IMG/VR virus record: IMGVR_UViG_3300028800_000001
Span: 62,001-126,000 of that record
Origin: a virus
Length of the DNA: 64,000 bases
Strand: one strand, 5' to 3'
The position numbers and the translations under genes are program-made. The notes beneath the pieces were generated by a model. That model saw only the letters and a program-made list of their open reading frames with translations. It had not been told where the DNA came from and searched no databases. Numbering within the stretch: the first letter of the stretch is position 1; each line of letters begins with the position of its first letter. This document shows, piece by piece, positions 24,578 to 32,576 of the stretch.

Positions 24578-24807
24578 AATTTCTTTGCCCCATACCCACT
24601 ACGTATTTCGATCATCTGAAGAAGAGCAACGACGGTTGCCTTTCCCGCAGTCGTTGGCAGCAATTTGAAATCTTGTACCGACTCTACTGCCCAATACTGT
24701 GCCTCACGGCCTTCGCCTTCACTATACACACGACCTTCCAGATTATTCACCCACTCTGCAATTTCTTGTGCGGTCATTTCGGTCTTTGAAGCATGTGCTT
24801 TTTTCAT
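24565..24807 (-). CDS. Hypothetical protein, 80 aa
   Basis: First gene after the 24.9 kb promoter, with TTGAGGAGAAAAACG before ATG 24807. It starts MKKAHASKTEMTAQEIAEWV; a C-terminal helix follows. No family recognised. A longer frame would start upstream of the mapped -10 and is rejected. Confidence 0.7.
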   Translation of the reverse strand: MKKAHASKTEMTAQEIAEWVNNLEGRVYSEGEGREAQYWAVESVQDFKLLPTTAGKATVVALLQMIEIRSGYGAKKLCDI

Positions 24808-24850
24808 CGTTTTTCTCCTCAAATAACTTTCGTTTATTTCTTCTAGAGGA

Positions 24851-24904
24851 AGTATACCTGAGCGGAGAAAAAACGTCAAGGGTTATTTCTCTGTATTTTC
24901 AGAA
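24851..24904 (-). promoter_or_regulatory. Promoter with conserved upstream element (copy 5)
   Basis: TTCTGAAAATAC element, -35 TTGACG, 17 bp, -10 TATACT (24856-24851). The element encodes the C-terminal SENTEK of the 46-residue gene upstream. It drives genes 24807 to 19728. Confidence 0.9.
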
Positions 24905-25023
24905 GGTCTTTGTTCGGGAAGCTGATCTGATTGTTCTAATTTGTCGAGCAATCTACGCAGAGCGCGTAGTGCCTGGGGATCGCAAATGCTTTTGATATAG
25001 GCTTGCAGTTCTTCTTCGGTCAT
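24883..25023 (-). CDS. Small helical protein, 46 aa
   Basis: ATG 25023 has a strong AAAGGAG site. The sequence MTEEELQAYIKSICDPQAL is helical. The final residues SENTEK and the TAA are encoded by the upstream element of the next promoter. No family recognised. Confidence 0.65.
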   Translation of the reverse strand: MTEEELQAYIKSICDPQALRALRRLLDKLEQSDQLPEQRPSENTEK

Positions 25024-25042
25024 CTCTTTTTCTCCTTTCTTC

Positions 25043-25399
25043 TTATAAGAATTCTGGCTTGCTTGACCAGAACATAATAGCGGGACTGTAGGGACCGATC
25101 ACCAGCGGTTGCACGCGCCCATCATCGCGCTTGAGTAAAAAGGTAGCCGCTTGTCCACGAATACCGGTACGAAAGCGTCGGTAGTAGAGCGTTGTCTTTC
25201 CACCGCTTTGCCGGTCAATAGCGGCCATGAACTTTTGTATCCACGCGTTGAAGTCATCGTTATTTTGATTGAACAACAGCGAGAATGCCTCAAAGATACG
25301 ATCCTCTGAGATACCTGCAAACAGGGGCTCTTGAAATTCGGCAAGGCTTTGCGCTGCCAGGGCAAACACATCTTCATAATCGCTTAGTTCTTCTCTCAT
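25043..25399 (-). CDS. Hypothetical protein, 118 aa
   Basis: Helical N-terminal half, then a beta-rich C-terminal half (TTLYYRRFRTGIRGQAATFLLKR). No family recognised. It is coupled to the upstream gene by ATGA. Confidence 0.7.
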   Translation of the reverse strand: MREELSDYEDVFALAAQSLAEFQEPLFAGISEDRIFEAFSLLFNQNNDDFNAWIQKFMAAIDRQSGGKTTLYYRRFRTGIRGQAATFLLKRDDGRVQPLVIGPYSPAIMFWSSKPEFL

Positions 25400-25743
25400 G
25401 CCTCTTCTCCTTCAAAAAACGAATCAAGTAGTAACGTAAAAAACTTCTTGTTGTTGTCAGCGACATCCATCCGCTCTAGTATCAGCGTTTCACTACTCAA
25501 TTTTCTGCCAGCAATCACGCCAATAGGAACGCCTTTTGTCTCTGAATCTGGCGGATATAAAAGTATCCAGAACTCTTTTTCAAGCTCCACGATAAAATCG
25601 AGAGCCGCAATAACTTGCGCGAAATCAGCATTATCGCATGCTACAAAGTGTCCTTCTGCTGCGCGACTATCCAGCCGAAAGGTATAGTCGCTCGCGAACA
25701 CGTGACTTGCCGATCTTAGACCTGACGCAGTTCTCGCTTTCAT
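25396..25743 (-). CDS. Hypothetical protein, 115 aa
   Basis: ATG 25743 lies one base after the upstream TAA with GGGAGATTACTAAA before it, so it is preferred over an in-frame start further up. Beta-rich, no recognised motif. Confidence 0.7.
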   Translation of the reverse strand: MKARTASGLRSASHVFASDYTFRLDSRAAEGHFVACDNADFAQVIAALDFIVELEKEFWILLYPPDSETKGVPIGVIAGRKLSSETLILERMDVADNNKKFFTLLLDSFFEGEEA

Positions 25744-25744
25744 T

Positions 25745-26086
25745 TTAGTAATCTCCCTGAAAAAACTCAAAGAGAAGATTATAGATTCTTTCACGTAGCA
25801 TACTCTGCATACTTACGGTCTCAATCATGATTGTGTAAGGATTTCTTTTTTCAAGTAGCAGCGCGCCAAGCGCGTTCTTATACAGCTTTCCTAGCATTAC
25901 CTCTTCTCGCCAAACATGTAGCGAGAACACATCACCGACCGAAACACCAAAATCTATTACTGAGATGACTTCCCCAAAGTCCATGCGCTCACCCAAGACG
26001 ATAGCGCCCACACTTATCTCAAAGCCATACGTCTCTGGAAATTGCTCACTCGCCTTCGCCAGATTCTCACTCGTTCTCTCCAGCAA
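25745..26086 (-). CDS. Hypothetical protein with probable TTG start, 113 aa
   Basis: The frame extends upstream into the previous gene, but TTG 26086 has GGAGG six bases before it and leaves a 20-base overlap, so it is the best start. The protein has alternating strands (EISVGAIVLGERMDFGEVISVIDFGVSVGD) and no recognised family. Confidence 0.6.
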   Translation of the reverse strand: MLERTSENLAKASEQFPETYGFEISVGAIVLGERMDFGEVISVIDFGVSVGDVFSLHVWREEVMLGKLYKNALGALLLEKRNPYTIMIETVSMQSMLRERIYNLLFEFFQGDY

Positions 26087-26801
26087 CGGCTTCCTCCTCC
26101 CATATGAGCCCCATACGTACTGAGGTATCGTACTCATCGCGTGGCATCCAGGTCGTTGTTGCAGGGCTGAGCACCGCAAGCAGTTCATCCGTTTCTCTGT
26201 CGTGAATGCGTAGCACAATTTCGTTTTCAGCCACGCCCACTACGTCAAAGCGGCACCTGTTATCCTGTTTCCAGAGCCCATACTCTGCTAGCAGCGTGCA
26301 AGAAACCCCAAAGAGATAGACGCACTTACCATGCTCTTCGTCTTCGAAGTCAAAATGGACATACTGAATCTGATCGCCTTTTTTATCCACTCGCGCTAGT
26401 GAAGAACACTCGATTGTACCACCAACCAGCTTTTCATCATCTTTTGTCTGAGTGGCAGCGCGCTGCCAGAGCGAACGCACCTTGTGAATTTCCATATACT
26501 TTTCGTCCACTGGCGTTTGAACAATATTAAACACCCAACATACAAGCGTGACATTACTGGCGATGCGCTTGCTCAAAAAGTTCCCAAGCCAGCCATCTTT
26601 CCAGGCTTCCTCATAGTGCACTTTAAATGCGCATTTGGAATCTTCGCAGTAAATGATGCAGTCGAAGCTTTCCAGGTCATCGCTCAGACGCTCCGTGACA
26701 TGCGTCTCTTTGCTGTAGATATGCCCATGTTGCGGATCATTTGTCGGACAAAGCATATCTGCAATATGCGCCGCAATGCAGTGTTTTTGTTGCGAGTCCA
26801 T
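26067..26801 (-). CDS. Hypothetical protein, 244 aa
   Basis: Mixed protein with no recognised family. The N-terminus has His/Cys residues (KHCIAAHIADMLC). A terminator-like hairpin sits immediately before its ribosome site. Confidence 0.75.
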   Translation of the reverse strand: MDSQQKHCIAAHIADMLCPTNDPQHGHIYSKETHVTERLSDDLESFDCIIYCEDSKCAFKVHYEEAWKDGWLGNFLSKRIASNVTLVCWVFNIVQTPVDEKYMEIHKVRSLWQRAATQTKDDEKLVGGTIECSSLARVDKKGDQIQYVHFDFEDEEHGKCVYLFGVSCTLLAEYGLWKQDNRCRFDVVGVAENEIVLRIHDRETDELLAVLSPATTTWMPRDEYDTSVRMGLIWEEEAVAGENE

Positions 26802-26812
26802 ACCTTCTCCTT

Positions 26813-26838
26813 AAAAAAGGACAGATTAGAGCCTGTCC
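26813..26838 (-). terminator. Intrinsic terminator or attenuator ahead of gene 26801
   Basis: GGACAG and CTGTCC pair around an eight-base loop and are followed by six T on the minus strand. The T-run joins the AAGGAG ribosome site of the next gene, so termination would limit expression of 26801 and downstream genes. Confidence 0.7.
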
Positions 26839-27104
26839 CATATGATAAATGTTGAAATAAGCGCTTTAATGAGCAGCCGCTCAGCCCGTGGATCGCTCCA
26901 ACTATTCCCTTTTCTCCACAAGATATTACCCTCTTGTTGCGTAAAACTATAGCCACCAAGAAAGTTCTCCTGATCAGCTTTGCGCACATAGATAGTGAGT
27001 TCCTGATGTGCGCCGCTTTGAAGCTGGTTGATAATTTCTGCAATCGTAGCACCTGTTAAAACGCGTTGCTGGTTGTTTTTGAGATCAAATCGATAGTTTC
27101 TCAT
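26826..27104 (-). CDS. Hypothetical protein, 92 aa
   Basis: Small protein (MRNYRFDLKNNQQRVLTGA) with no recognised family. It lies between two terminators. The terminator hairpin downstream overlaps its last codons. Confidence 0.7.
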   Translation of the reverse strand: MRNYRFDLKNNQQRVLTGATIAEIINQLQSGAHQELTIYVRKADQENFLGGYSFTQQEGNILWRKGNSWSDPRAERLLIKALISTFIIWDRL

Positions 27105-27118
27105 CTTTATTCTCCTAA

Positions 27119-27149
27119 AAAATAAAGGGAAGGGCTTGCGCCGCTTCCC
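27119..27149 (-). terminator. Intrinsic terminator
   Basis: GGGAAG and CTTCCC stem with a GC-rich inner loop, followed by TTTATTTTTT on the minus strand, after the DUF6011-like gene. Confidence 0.7.
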
Positions 27150-27157
27150 CTGGTGAA

Positions 27158-27823
27158 TTAATGAACTTTCTTAATGCACTCGCTTCCGTACCCTCGATTG
27201 AGCGAGACCGGATTAGTGAGCATCCGGTTGCAGCGTCGGCAGTTTCCGCTCTCGCTTGCGTAGAGGATACCAGCGGCTTCTGCGTTCTCACCGTCCAGCA
27301 GATAATTGACGGCTGCGATCTCCTGCTGGTACAGCGCGTAGCGTTTCCACACCGCAAGTTTGTTTCCGTTTAAGAATGCGAACGTTTGATAGCTCTTCTC
27401 GTTGGTGTTATCGGTGCCCAGGAACACGGCGACCATCTGCTTCCCTTCGCCAAAACGCCCCTGCTTACCGGTGAAGATGCGGAAGGTCTTATGACGCTGC
27501 TCACCGTCGAAATCGAAGACCACCGTGTAATAGCCGTCGTGTAAAGCGGGTGCGACTGGTGCCTGCGGAGCGCTCGCTGCGGTAACGCGTGCCATTCTGG
27601 CGTCTTTTTCTTTTTGCAAGAGATTCGCGGTGAACGCTGCGGTTGCGGCGAGTGACGCTTTATAATCGTGGCATTTCTGCGACAGATTATGCGCAATTTT
27701 ATGCTCTGTCGGATAGTAGAGAACCGGATCACCAGCCGCGATCTTTTGTCCACAAAATTTACAGGTACCAGCGTACAACGCGTTAATTTGTTTGAAAGCC
27801 GGAAGCGTTTTCGAAGTGATCAT
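27158..27823 (-). CDS. DUF6011-like zinc-binding protein, 221 aa
   Basis: The N-terminus holds a treble-clef-like CKFCGQKI (about residues 21-28). The C-terminal 35 residues read CRRCNRMLTNPVSLNRGYGSEC, the DUF6011 pattern common in phage and plasmid proteins. The middle is a beta-rich domain of about 90 residues after an Ala/Pro linker. The leader and promoter are near copies of those of gene 54992, another zinc-binding protein. Function unknown; nucleic-acid binding is likely. Confidence 0.8.
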   Translation of the reverse strand: MITSKTLPAFKQINALYAGTCKFCGQKIAAGDPVLYYPTEHKIAHNLSQKCHDYKASLAATAAFTANLLQKEKDARMARVTAASAPQAPVAPALHDGYYTVVFDFDGEQRHKTFRIFTGKQGRFGEGKQMVAVFLGTDNTNEKSYQTFAFLNGNKLAVWKRYALYQQEIAAVNYLLDGENAEAAGILYASESGNCRRCNRMLTNPVSLNRGYGSECIKKVH

Positions 27824-27867
27824 TTTTTCTTTCTCCTTGAATGTTTTCGTTTATTTCTTATACACGA

Positions 27868-27921
27868 ATGATACGTCATTCAAGGAGAAACGTCAAGTGT
27901 TTTTTCTATGAATATTCAGAA
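27868..27921 (-). promoter_or_regulatory. Promoter with conserved upstream element (copy 6)
   Basis: Variant element TTCTGAATATTC, -35 TTGACG, 17 bp, -10 TATCAT (27873-27868). The element supplies the SEYS-stop of the HD gene. The leader TATAAGAAATAAACGAAAA matches that of copy 17. Confidence 0.85.
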
Positions 27922-28625
27922 ATGAAAGTATTCAATTGCTCCAGCATATCTTGCTTGCATATGTCGAGCACATCACCTGAAAGATCTGCCAGCGGCAAGC
28001 TCGGAATGCGTGCGATAAACATGCGTGCCACTGGAACATATTTTCGTGCGAGCGATGCACGCCGCTTTTCGTTTCCAATGGCGTCTAAGAAGAGTGCGTT
28101 GCCCATGAAATCAGCAAGCTTAATTCTGGCTGCGCCATCATCCTTGATCAGCTCTTGTACATGCGCCTGATACATACTGTGCGTAAGCGCCTGATACTCA
28201 TCACGGTCTGCATACGTGATACCATGCGCCTGCAAGAGTGCGTCATAATCAGGATTGCTCAGCGCTGCCACCAGATTGCGTACCCGTATGCCAAAGTAAG
28301 ATTGCAGCACTTCGAGAGCGCTTTCGCGTATATTTGGAGCACCAGGACGCGCAAGTTTTGCGGCCTGATCTTCCACGCTATCATGTAGAAGTGCGGCAAT
28401 CACTTCATCAGCAGACTCACCAATAAGTTTGAGCGCAACTTCAAGCGGATGTTGTACATATTCGCTGCCATCAAAGCGTCGAGCTTGATCGCCGTGAAGC
28501 AGAATCATCAAGTCTAGCGCCTGCGTAATACGCAATTCGTCTTGCAGGCTGTACATCTTGATTTCTCGTAAAAACCCCTGTTTTCGATGCAAAAACGCGG
28601 GGGAAGCCCCTTCTAAAGCATTCAT
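27906..28625 (-). CDS. HD-domain hydrolase, MESH1/SpoT-like, 239 aa
   Basis: It contains the metal-site series of small alarmone hydrolases: HGDQARRFDGSEYVQHPLEVA (first His and HP), AALLHDSVED (HD motif), FGIRVRNLVAALS and AARIKLADFMGNAL (Lys-x-Ala-Asp...Asn). Family members remove pyrophosphate from (p)ppGpp or related nucleotides. No synthetase, TGS or ACT domain follows, as in MESH1. It is monocistronic behind its own promoter. Substrate is inferred. The stop codon lies inside the next promoter's upstream element. Confidence 0.8.
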   Translation of the reverse strand: MNALEGASPAFLHRKQGFLREIKMYSLQDELRITQALDLMILLHGDQARRFDGSEYVQHPLEVALKLIGESADEVIAALLHDSVEDQAAKLARPGAPNIRESALEVLQSYFGIRVRNLVAALSNPDYDALLQAHGITYADRDEYQALTHSMYQAHVQELIKDDGAARIKLADFMGNALFLDAIGNEKRRASLARKYVPVARMFIARIPSLPLADLSGDVLDICKQDMLEQLNTFISEYS

Positions 28626-28689
28626 CTTTTTTCTCCTTGAATTAATTAATTATTTTGTAACAATTTCCAAAAACATTTTTCTAAAATTA

Positions 28690-28743
28690 ATTATAGCGCA
28701 GCTTTTTAGCGAAGACAAGTATTTCTTCTATAGATATTCAGAA
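28690..28743 (-). promoter_or_regulatory. Promoter with conserved upstream element (copy 7)
   Basis: Element TTCTGAATATCT, -35 TTGTCT, 17 bp, -10 TATAAT (28695-28690). Drives the HD hydrolase. The leader TAATTTTAGAAAA and TTAATTCAAGGAG parallel copy 13. Confidence 0.85.
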
Positions 28744-28777
28744 AATAAAAGGGAGCCTCTCGAAAGAAGCCCCCCCC
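28743..28777 (-). terminator. Probable intrinsic terminator
   Basis: A G-rich and a GAGGCTCCC arm around TTTC, with wobble pairs, followed by TTTTATTTT on the minus strand, after the excisionase-like gene. Confidence 0.55.
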
Positions 28778-28807
28778 CTTCACCTTTAATCGTCGTAGTG
28801 CGACACG

Positions 28808-28996
28808 TTACTTTGTTACCTCTACGTCTCCCAGTAGCGCGTCCAAGGTTTTGCGGCGTATCCGGTAGCCCTGGCGCTCGTTGACGTGTGGTAGTACCAC
28901 TGCCTCTAGCGCCCCTTGTTTAACCCAGCGGCGTACCGTTGTGTCATCCACGCGCAGAATATCGGCAACTTCCGAAATTGTCAGTAAATCACTCAT
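28808..28996 (-). CDS. Excisionase-type (MerR-like) helix-turn-helix protein, 62 aa
   Basis: The sequence ISEVADILRVDDTTVRRWVKQGALEAVVLP is the classic excisionase/HTH_17 DNA-binding fold: helix, turn, RRWVKQG recognition helix and wing. It could be a recombination directionality factor or repressor. ATG 28996 has GGAGGAAATAGGT upstream and overlaps the previous gene by eight bases. No integrase is seen in the window. Confidence 0.85.
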   Translation of the reverse strand: MSDLLTISEVADILRVDDTTVRRWVKQGALEAVVLPHVNERQGYRIRRKTLDALLGDVEVTK

Positions 28997-29279
28997 ACCT
29001 ATTTCCTCCAAAATCATCAGGAAGGTCTTCCTCTTGTTCGATAAGATAGACCTCACTTAGCAGACGAATATTATACCAATATTTCACAGCTTTTAATCGG
29101 TGTCGCCAAAGAGTACTTGCCGCGCATTCGACACATAGTGCGGTCGGCATAATTTGTTTGCAAAAATCAGAATAAGCCATACAATGATACGTTGGTGCCG
29201 CAACAAACGTGTTATGCCCCGCACACCAGTTTTCCGATTTTTCCTCTACCAGTATTTCTTCTCGTGAAAGTTCAAGCAT
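28989..29279 (-). CDS. Hypothetical protein, 96 aa, His/Cys-rich
   Basis: ATG 29279 has GAGGAG before it and lies downstream of a terminator-like leader hairpin, so longer frames are rejected. The sequence has a possible metal site (WCAGHN, YHCMAYSDFC, CVEC). It shares a transcript with the excisionase-like gene. Confidence 0.7.
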   Translation of the reverse strand: MLELSREEILVEEKSENWCAGHNTFVAAPTYHCMAYSDFCKQIMPTALCVECAASTLWRHRLKAVKYWYNIRLLSEVYLIEQEEDLPDDFGGNRYE

Positions 29280-29292
29280 AAATGGGCTCCTC

Positions 29293-29345
29293 TTCAAAAA
29301 AGAAGCCATCGCTGTCTCTCCCGTTACAGCGTAGATGATGGCTTC
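29293..29345 (-). promoter_or_regulatory. Leader attenuator: terminator hairpin between promoter and first gene
   Basis: On the minus strand, AAGAAGCCATC pairs with GATGGCTTCTT, followed by a T-run; an inner GCTGT/ACAGC stem presents the loop AACGGGAGAG. It lies between the -10 (29370-29365) and ATG 29279, so it would end transcription before the gene unless relieved. Confidence 0.7.
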
Positions 29346-29364
29346 TTTCGCATATAGTTTCCTT

Positions 29365-29418
29365 ATTCTACCCGATCCCCACCACACTTGTCAATGTTTT
29401 TTCTGTTTATCTTCTGAA
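29365..29418 (-). promoter_or_regulatory. Promoter with conserved upstream element (copy 8)
   Basis: Element TTCAGAAGATAA, -35 TTGACA, 18 bp, -10 TAGAAT (29370-29365). The longer spacer is balanced by a one-base shorter element, so the total span stays 54 bp. Its element encodes the FFRR-stop of the gene at 29407. Confidence 0.8.
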
Positions 29419-30543
29419 GAAGTCACGCAACCCGCGTTTGCCCTCGCGTGCTTCCTGTTTCGTGAGTGGTTTATTCTCCATCACTTTGCCAAGAACAATT
29501 AGTGCATTGCCAACATTGGGCTCATTGGTGATTACCGCATCAGGGGAACAGAAGTGCGCGATGTCAGCGATAGCCCCAGGACCATCAGTGCGAAAGCGTG
29601 TGCGATCCCACTCGGCAACGTCTAGCGTGGTGAAGTGCTCAACAAAAGTGCGCATATTAATCCACGCGCCTTCATAGATGCCAACGCGACCATCCTGGTG
29701 ATACCAGCCCTGGTCAGCGATTTGCCCTGCGGCCAGCATAACTTGCTCATGCAGTCTTGGAGACGGTGAAAGTGGTGCCCAGTGCCAGGACTCATACACA
29801 GTGATGCTCTCAGGAATAGGCAGATCATTGCCTATCTCGTTGTATTCTTTGCCATGCCAGAGCTTCACAGAACGGCTATTCCAGTAGTGATCGTAGGTAT
29901 CACGTACCTCAATAACGTCTTCGTCGTTGCGTGGTTCCATAAAACCATGACGATGATAGGCCATCTTGAGCACCTCTTTGCCGTTACGCTCGATGCGTTC
30001 GTAGTGTGCGCTGTGACTATCCAGGTAACTTTGTGCCTCTTCGGCTGAGAAGCTTCGATAGCCCTTACGATTGTACTCCGCAACCTCTGGGTAGAGGTAG
30101 AGCCAGCCAGCATCCGCGTCCCACTCCTGAGCAGCCAGGACAAGTTCAGGATCAAAGATGCCTTGTCGCTCATTCTTAAATTGGAACTCAACGCGACTGC
30201 CGTCCTTAATATCCAGGTACAAGATTGCGCCACATTTCTCACAGGTGTGCCCATGATAGCGCGTGCCTACGGTTGAAATGTACTCTTGGCACGAACCGCA
30301 CACAGCGCGGTTAAGATCTTGCAACGAGCAGTACCAGAGATAGCCTCCTGGTGCTTTGAGCATTGCTTCGGTGCTTGAATAATGTTTGGTATGCTCAGGA
30401 TCTTCGCGCATACTTTGCACTTTGTACTCGCTGTCGCGAAGCTCTTGCAAGAAGGGCTCCAACGACTCTGGGGCTGTTACATAGGCATGGTTTCCCAGCC
30501 AGACAACGTTGGGTGTCTTAATTTTCAATAAATCAGTGCTCAT
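29407..30543 (-). CDS. Hypothetical zinc-binding protein, 378 aa
   Basis: A zinc ribbon lies at about residues 81-103 (CGSCQEYISTVGTRYHGHTCEKC). The following 270 residues are Trp/Tyr-rich and unrecognised, ending in a basic KQEAREGKRGLRDFFRR. ATG 30543 overlaps the upstream stop (TAATG) and has AAGAGAGG before it. Its stop is part of the next promoter. Confidence 0.8.
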   Translation of the reverse strand: MSTDLLKIKTPNVVWLGNHAYVTAPESLEPFLQELRDSEYKVQSMREDPEHTKHYSSTEAMLKAPGGYLWYCSLQDLNRAVCGSCQEYISTVGTRYHGHTCEKCGAILYLDIKDGSRVEFQFKNERQGIFDPELVLAAQEWDADAGWLYLYPEVAEYNRKGYRSFSAEEAQSYLDSHSAHYERIERNGKEVLKMAYHRHGFMEPRNDEDVIEVRDTYDHYWNSRSVKLWHGKEYNEIGNDLPIPESITVYESWHWAPLSPSPRLHEQVMLAAGQIADQGWYHQDGRVGIYEGAWINMRTFVEHFTTLDVAEWDRTRFRTDGPGAIADIAHFCSPDAVITNEPNVGNALIVLGKVMENKPLTKQEAREGKRGLRDFFRR

Positions 30544-30866
30544 TAAATTACCTCTCTTATTGGCTCTTCGTCGTCTTCGTCCGACCAGAGCGCTACAGGG
30601 TGTTCTCCGTTTGCCAGATACATATCGAAGCGAGTGTGTGCCTCAGTAAGGTCAAACGTTTCGTCTTCTGGTGCAAGCAGTTTGCCGTTCACCAGAACGC
30701 TATACTGTATGACTGGCTCTCCGGTAACAACGAAATGATAGTTGCCATCTTCGCCAGAGTCAGCGCCCGAAAGAAATTCTTTCTTCAGTTGCTTTGAAAT
30801 TTCTTCAACGGCGTAGTCTAAGTCTGAGAGCCGTTTGCCCTCAATATGAATACTCAAGGTGTACAT
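30543..30866 (-). CDS. Hypothetical protein, 107 aa
   Basis: Acidic small protein starting MYTLSIHIEGKRLSDLDYAVEEI, alpha/beta-like, not recognised. It overlaps both neighbours by one base (TAATG). Confidence 0.7.
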   Translation of the reverse strand: MYTLSIHIEGKRLSDLDYAVEEISKQLKKEFLSGADSGEDGNYHFVVTGEPVIQYSVLVNGKLLAPEDETFDLTEAHTRFDMYLANGEHPVALWSDEDDEEPIREVI

Positions 30867-31276
30867 TATTTCTCCATTATTGTTAAATTTAAGCCAAGCG
30901 CGGCAACTACTTCGTAGAGGCGTGCAAGGCTTGCAGCTTGATAATGGGTTGCTTCGTAGCGCTGTATTTGCTGCTCTTTGAGCCCTAATCGTTCTGCCAA
31001 TCCCTTTTGCGTGAGCCCTGCGGCAATACGCGTTGCAATAAGAAGGTGGGCAAGATTTTCAAAAGAGGTTTCCTCAATACGATTGATGCCATGAAGCAAT
31101 TCATCGTACTCTTTAAGTTCTTTGCACAGTTCAGCCAAAGAGCGCTCAAAGTTTGCAATCTCTTGCGCAAGTGCTTCACGCGATGGTTCAGCCAGCGCTT
31201 GCATCAACCCTAAGATATGTGCAAAGCCCTGATAGCGTGTCTTTGCGGCTCGATATTGTGCGGCGTTCGTAATCAT
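30866..31276 (-). CDS. Xre-family helix-turn-helix protein, 136 aa
   Basis: The C-terminal 60 residues are an HTH_3 domain: LLIATRIAAGLTQKGLAERLGLKEQQIQRYEATHY. The N-terminal 75 residues are a long helical arm (AQYRAAKTRYQGFAHIL), as in HigA-type antitoxins and their regulators. No toxin gene is adjacent. ATG 31276 overlaps the upstream stop (ATGA) and is preferred to a longer frame. Confidence 0.8.
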   Translation of the reverse strand: MITNAAQYRAAKTRYQGFAHILGLMQALAEPSREALAQEIANFERSLAELCKELKEYDELLHGINRIEETSFENLAHLLIATRIAAGLTQKGLAERLGLKEQQIQRYEATHYQAASLARLYEVVAALGLNLTIMEK

Positions 31277-31392
31277 TTGATGGTCACCTGAATTAGCCTT
31301 CCTGTCGTTGGACAGGTTACCAATTGCATAGAACCTTTTATTGCAGGGCGGATAGCGTGTATCTCTTTGCAGATCGGACAAGTATAAGTCAT
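31273..31392 (-). CDS. Small zinc-ribbon-like protein, 39 aa
   Basis: The sequence is MTYTCPICKEIHAIRPAIKG with a further Cys at residue 27, so it may be a mini zinc ribbon. ATG 31392 and the stop both fit the operon's tight spacing (ATGA with the HTH gene). Confidence 0.65.
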   Translation of the reverse strand: MTYTCPICKEIHAIRPAIKGSMQLVTCPTTGRLIQVTIK

Positions 31393-31395
31393 GTG

Positions 31396-31749
31396 TTATT
31401 CTCCTAATTTCCAATCATTCCAACAGGGGAGCACCCCATACTCAGCAAGGGAATCTTTCCCTATGCTATCCAGGCCACCATATTCGGCAATCTCTGTAAG
31501 GATTGCTGTTGCATACTGCCTACCAAAGCGTTTAAAAAGTAACGCCGCAAGAAAGCGGTGTATTCCTACGAATTCGTGGTGATTATCATCTTCAGCGTTC
31601 TGGTCGCAAAGGTCGGCCAACTCTTCGAGCGTTGCATTGGGCACACTTTGATAGTTCTCACCCTCCACCAGATCTTGCGTGTCGTAATCCTCCAGGTAGG
31701 CCAGAAAGAAATTCCCGTCATCCTCAACTCGACATAGTGTCTTTTTCAT
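31396..31749 (-). CDS. Hypothetical protein, 117 aa
   Basis: Mixed protein beginning MKKTLCRVEDDGNFFLAYLED, with no recognised family. GGAGAAATT precedes ATG 31749. Confidence 0.7.
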   Translation of the reverse strand: MKKTLCRVEDDGNFFLAYLEDYDTQDLVEGENYQSVPNATLEELADLCDQNAEDDNHHEFVGIHRFLAALLFKRFGRQYATAILTEIAEYGGLDSIGKDSLAEYGVLPCWNDWKLGE

Positions 31750-31759
31750 AATTTCTCCT

Positions 31760-32194
31760 TTATATAAATGACAGCGTTTTGCTCTCTTCTAAATCAATGG
31801 GCGCATCTAAAACGCCATAGAGCATATACGCAATGCTTTGCGCAACCCCGCTTGCGGAGTGCATTCGTAGTCTGCGGTAGGCTTGCGTGCTCTCTTCTAT
31901 AGCAAGGGTGATGCTACACGCCGGACATTCCAGCGTAATAATGTAGCGCCCCATCGTATGCAAGATGAGCAGCACGCCTTGTGCAAGTTTGGCTTCGCAG
32001 CCACCATACTGTCCTGCTTGCGCACGAAGCGTGGGATACCAGACCTCCTGCTCAAAGCGCAGAATAAGTTTGTGAAGCTTTACACGGTCAAGACGTACGG
32101 CAATGGCAAGCGTTTCGTCTTCAATCTCATTCATGCGCTCTGCGATAGAGAGACCGGTCGTAAACCAACCGTCCTTTTGATAGCGATTAAGCAT
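31760..32194 (-). CDS. Hypothetical protein, 144 aa
   Basis: Mostly helical; one CPAC pair is visible near residue 94. ATG 32194 overlaps the upstream gene by eight bases; no good ribosome site is seen, so translation is probably coupled. No family recognised. Confidence 0.65.
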   Translation of the reverse strand: MLNRYQKDGWFTTGLSIAERMNEIEDETLAIAVRLDRVKLHKLILRFEQEVWYPTLRAQAGQYGGCEAKLAQGVLLILHTMGRYIITLECPACSITLAIEESTQAYRRLRMHSASGVAQSIAYMLYGVLDAPIDLEESKTLSFI

Positions 32195-32576
32195 GGATTG
32201 GATGGAGTTGGTAGGTAGGCGATTTGAATTCTGCCGCTGCGTCCCAGGCGGATTGTCTGCTCGGAAATGGCGGTGAACTCTCTTTGCCTTCGTTGTACGA
32301 GATCGTGTAGGCAATATCTTCACTGGCGTAATCCAGCACGTCTGCCAGCGCGTCGCGCAATTTATAAGCGCTTGGTGTATCGAGCCCTCTTTGACACAAG
32401 CGCTCTTGCATCGTCTGAAATTGGCGCTCCATCAGCTCTATATAATCAAGAGCTGTATGCGTGGAGAGTAGTCTCAGTACAGAGAAAGAGACCACCTGCG
32501 CACCAGGATGACTCATATCACACGTGTAATTAAAAATGTCGGATAAATCTTTCAAAGGTTCCTCGCTTTCTTCCAT
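32187..32576 (-). CDS. Hypothetical protein, 129 aa
   Basis: Helical, soluble-looking protein (LDYIELMERQFQTMQERL). No family recognised. It overlaps the upstream gene by 25 bases at ATG 32576; a later start is possible. Confidence 0.65.
   Translation of the reverse strand: MEESEEPLKDLSDIFNYTCDMSHPGAQVVSFSVLRLLSTHTALDYIELMERQFQTMQERLCQRGLDTPSAYKLRDALADVLDYASEDIAYTISYNEGKESSPPFPSRQSAWDAAAEFKSPTYQLHPIHA

Noticed and set aside
30866-31276. Toxin-antitoxin module around the Xre protein
   Set aside because: The HTH and helical arm resemble HigA-type proteins, but neither neighbour looks like a RelE/HigB toxin.
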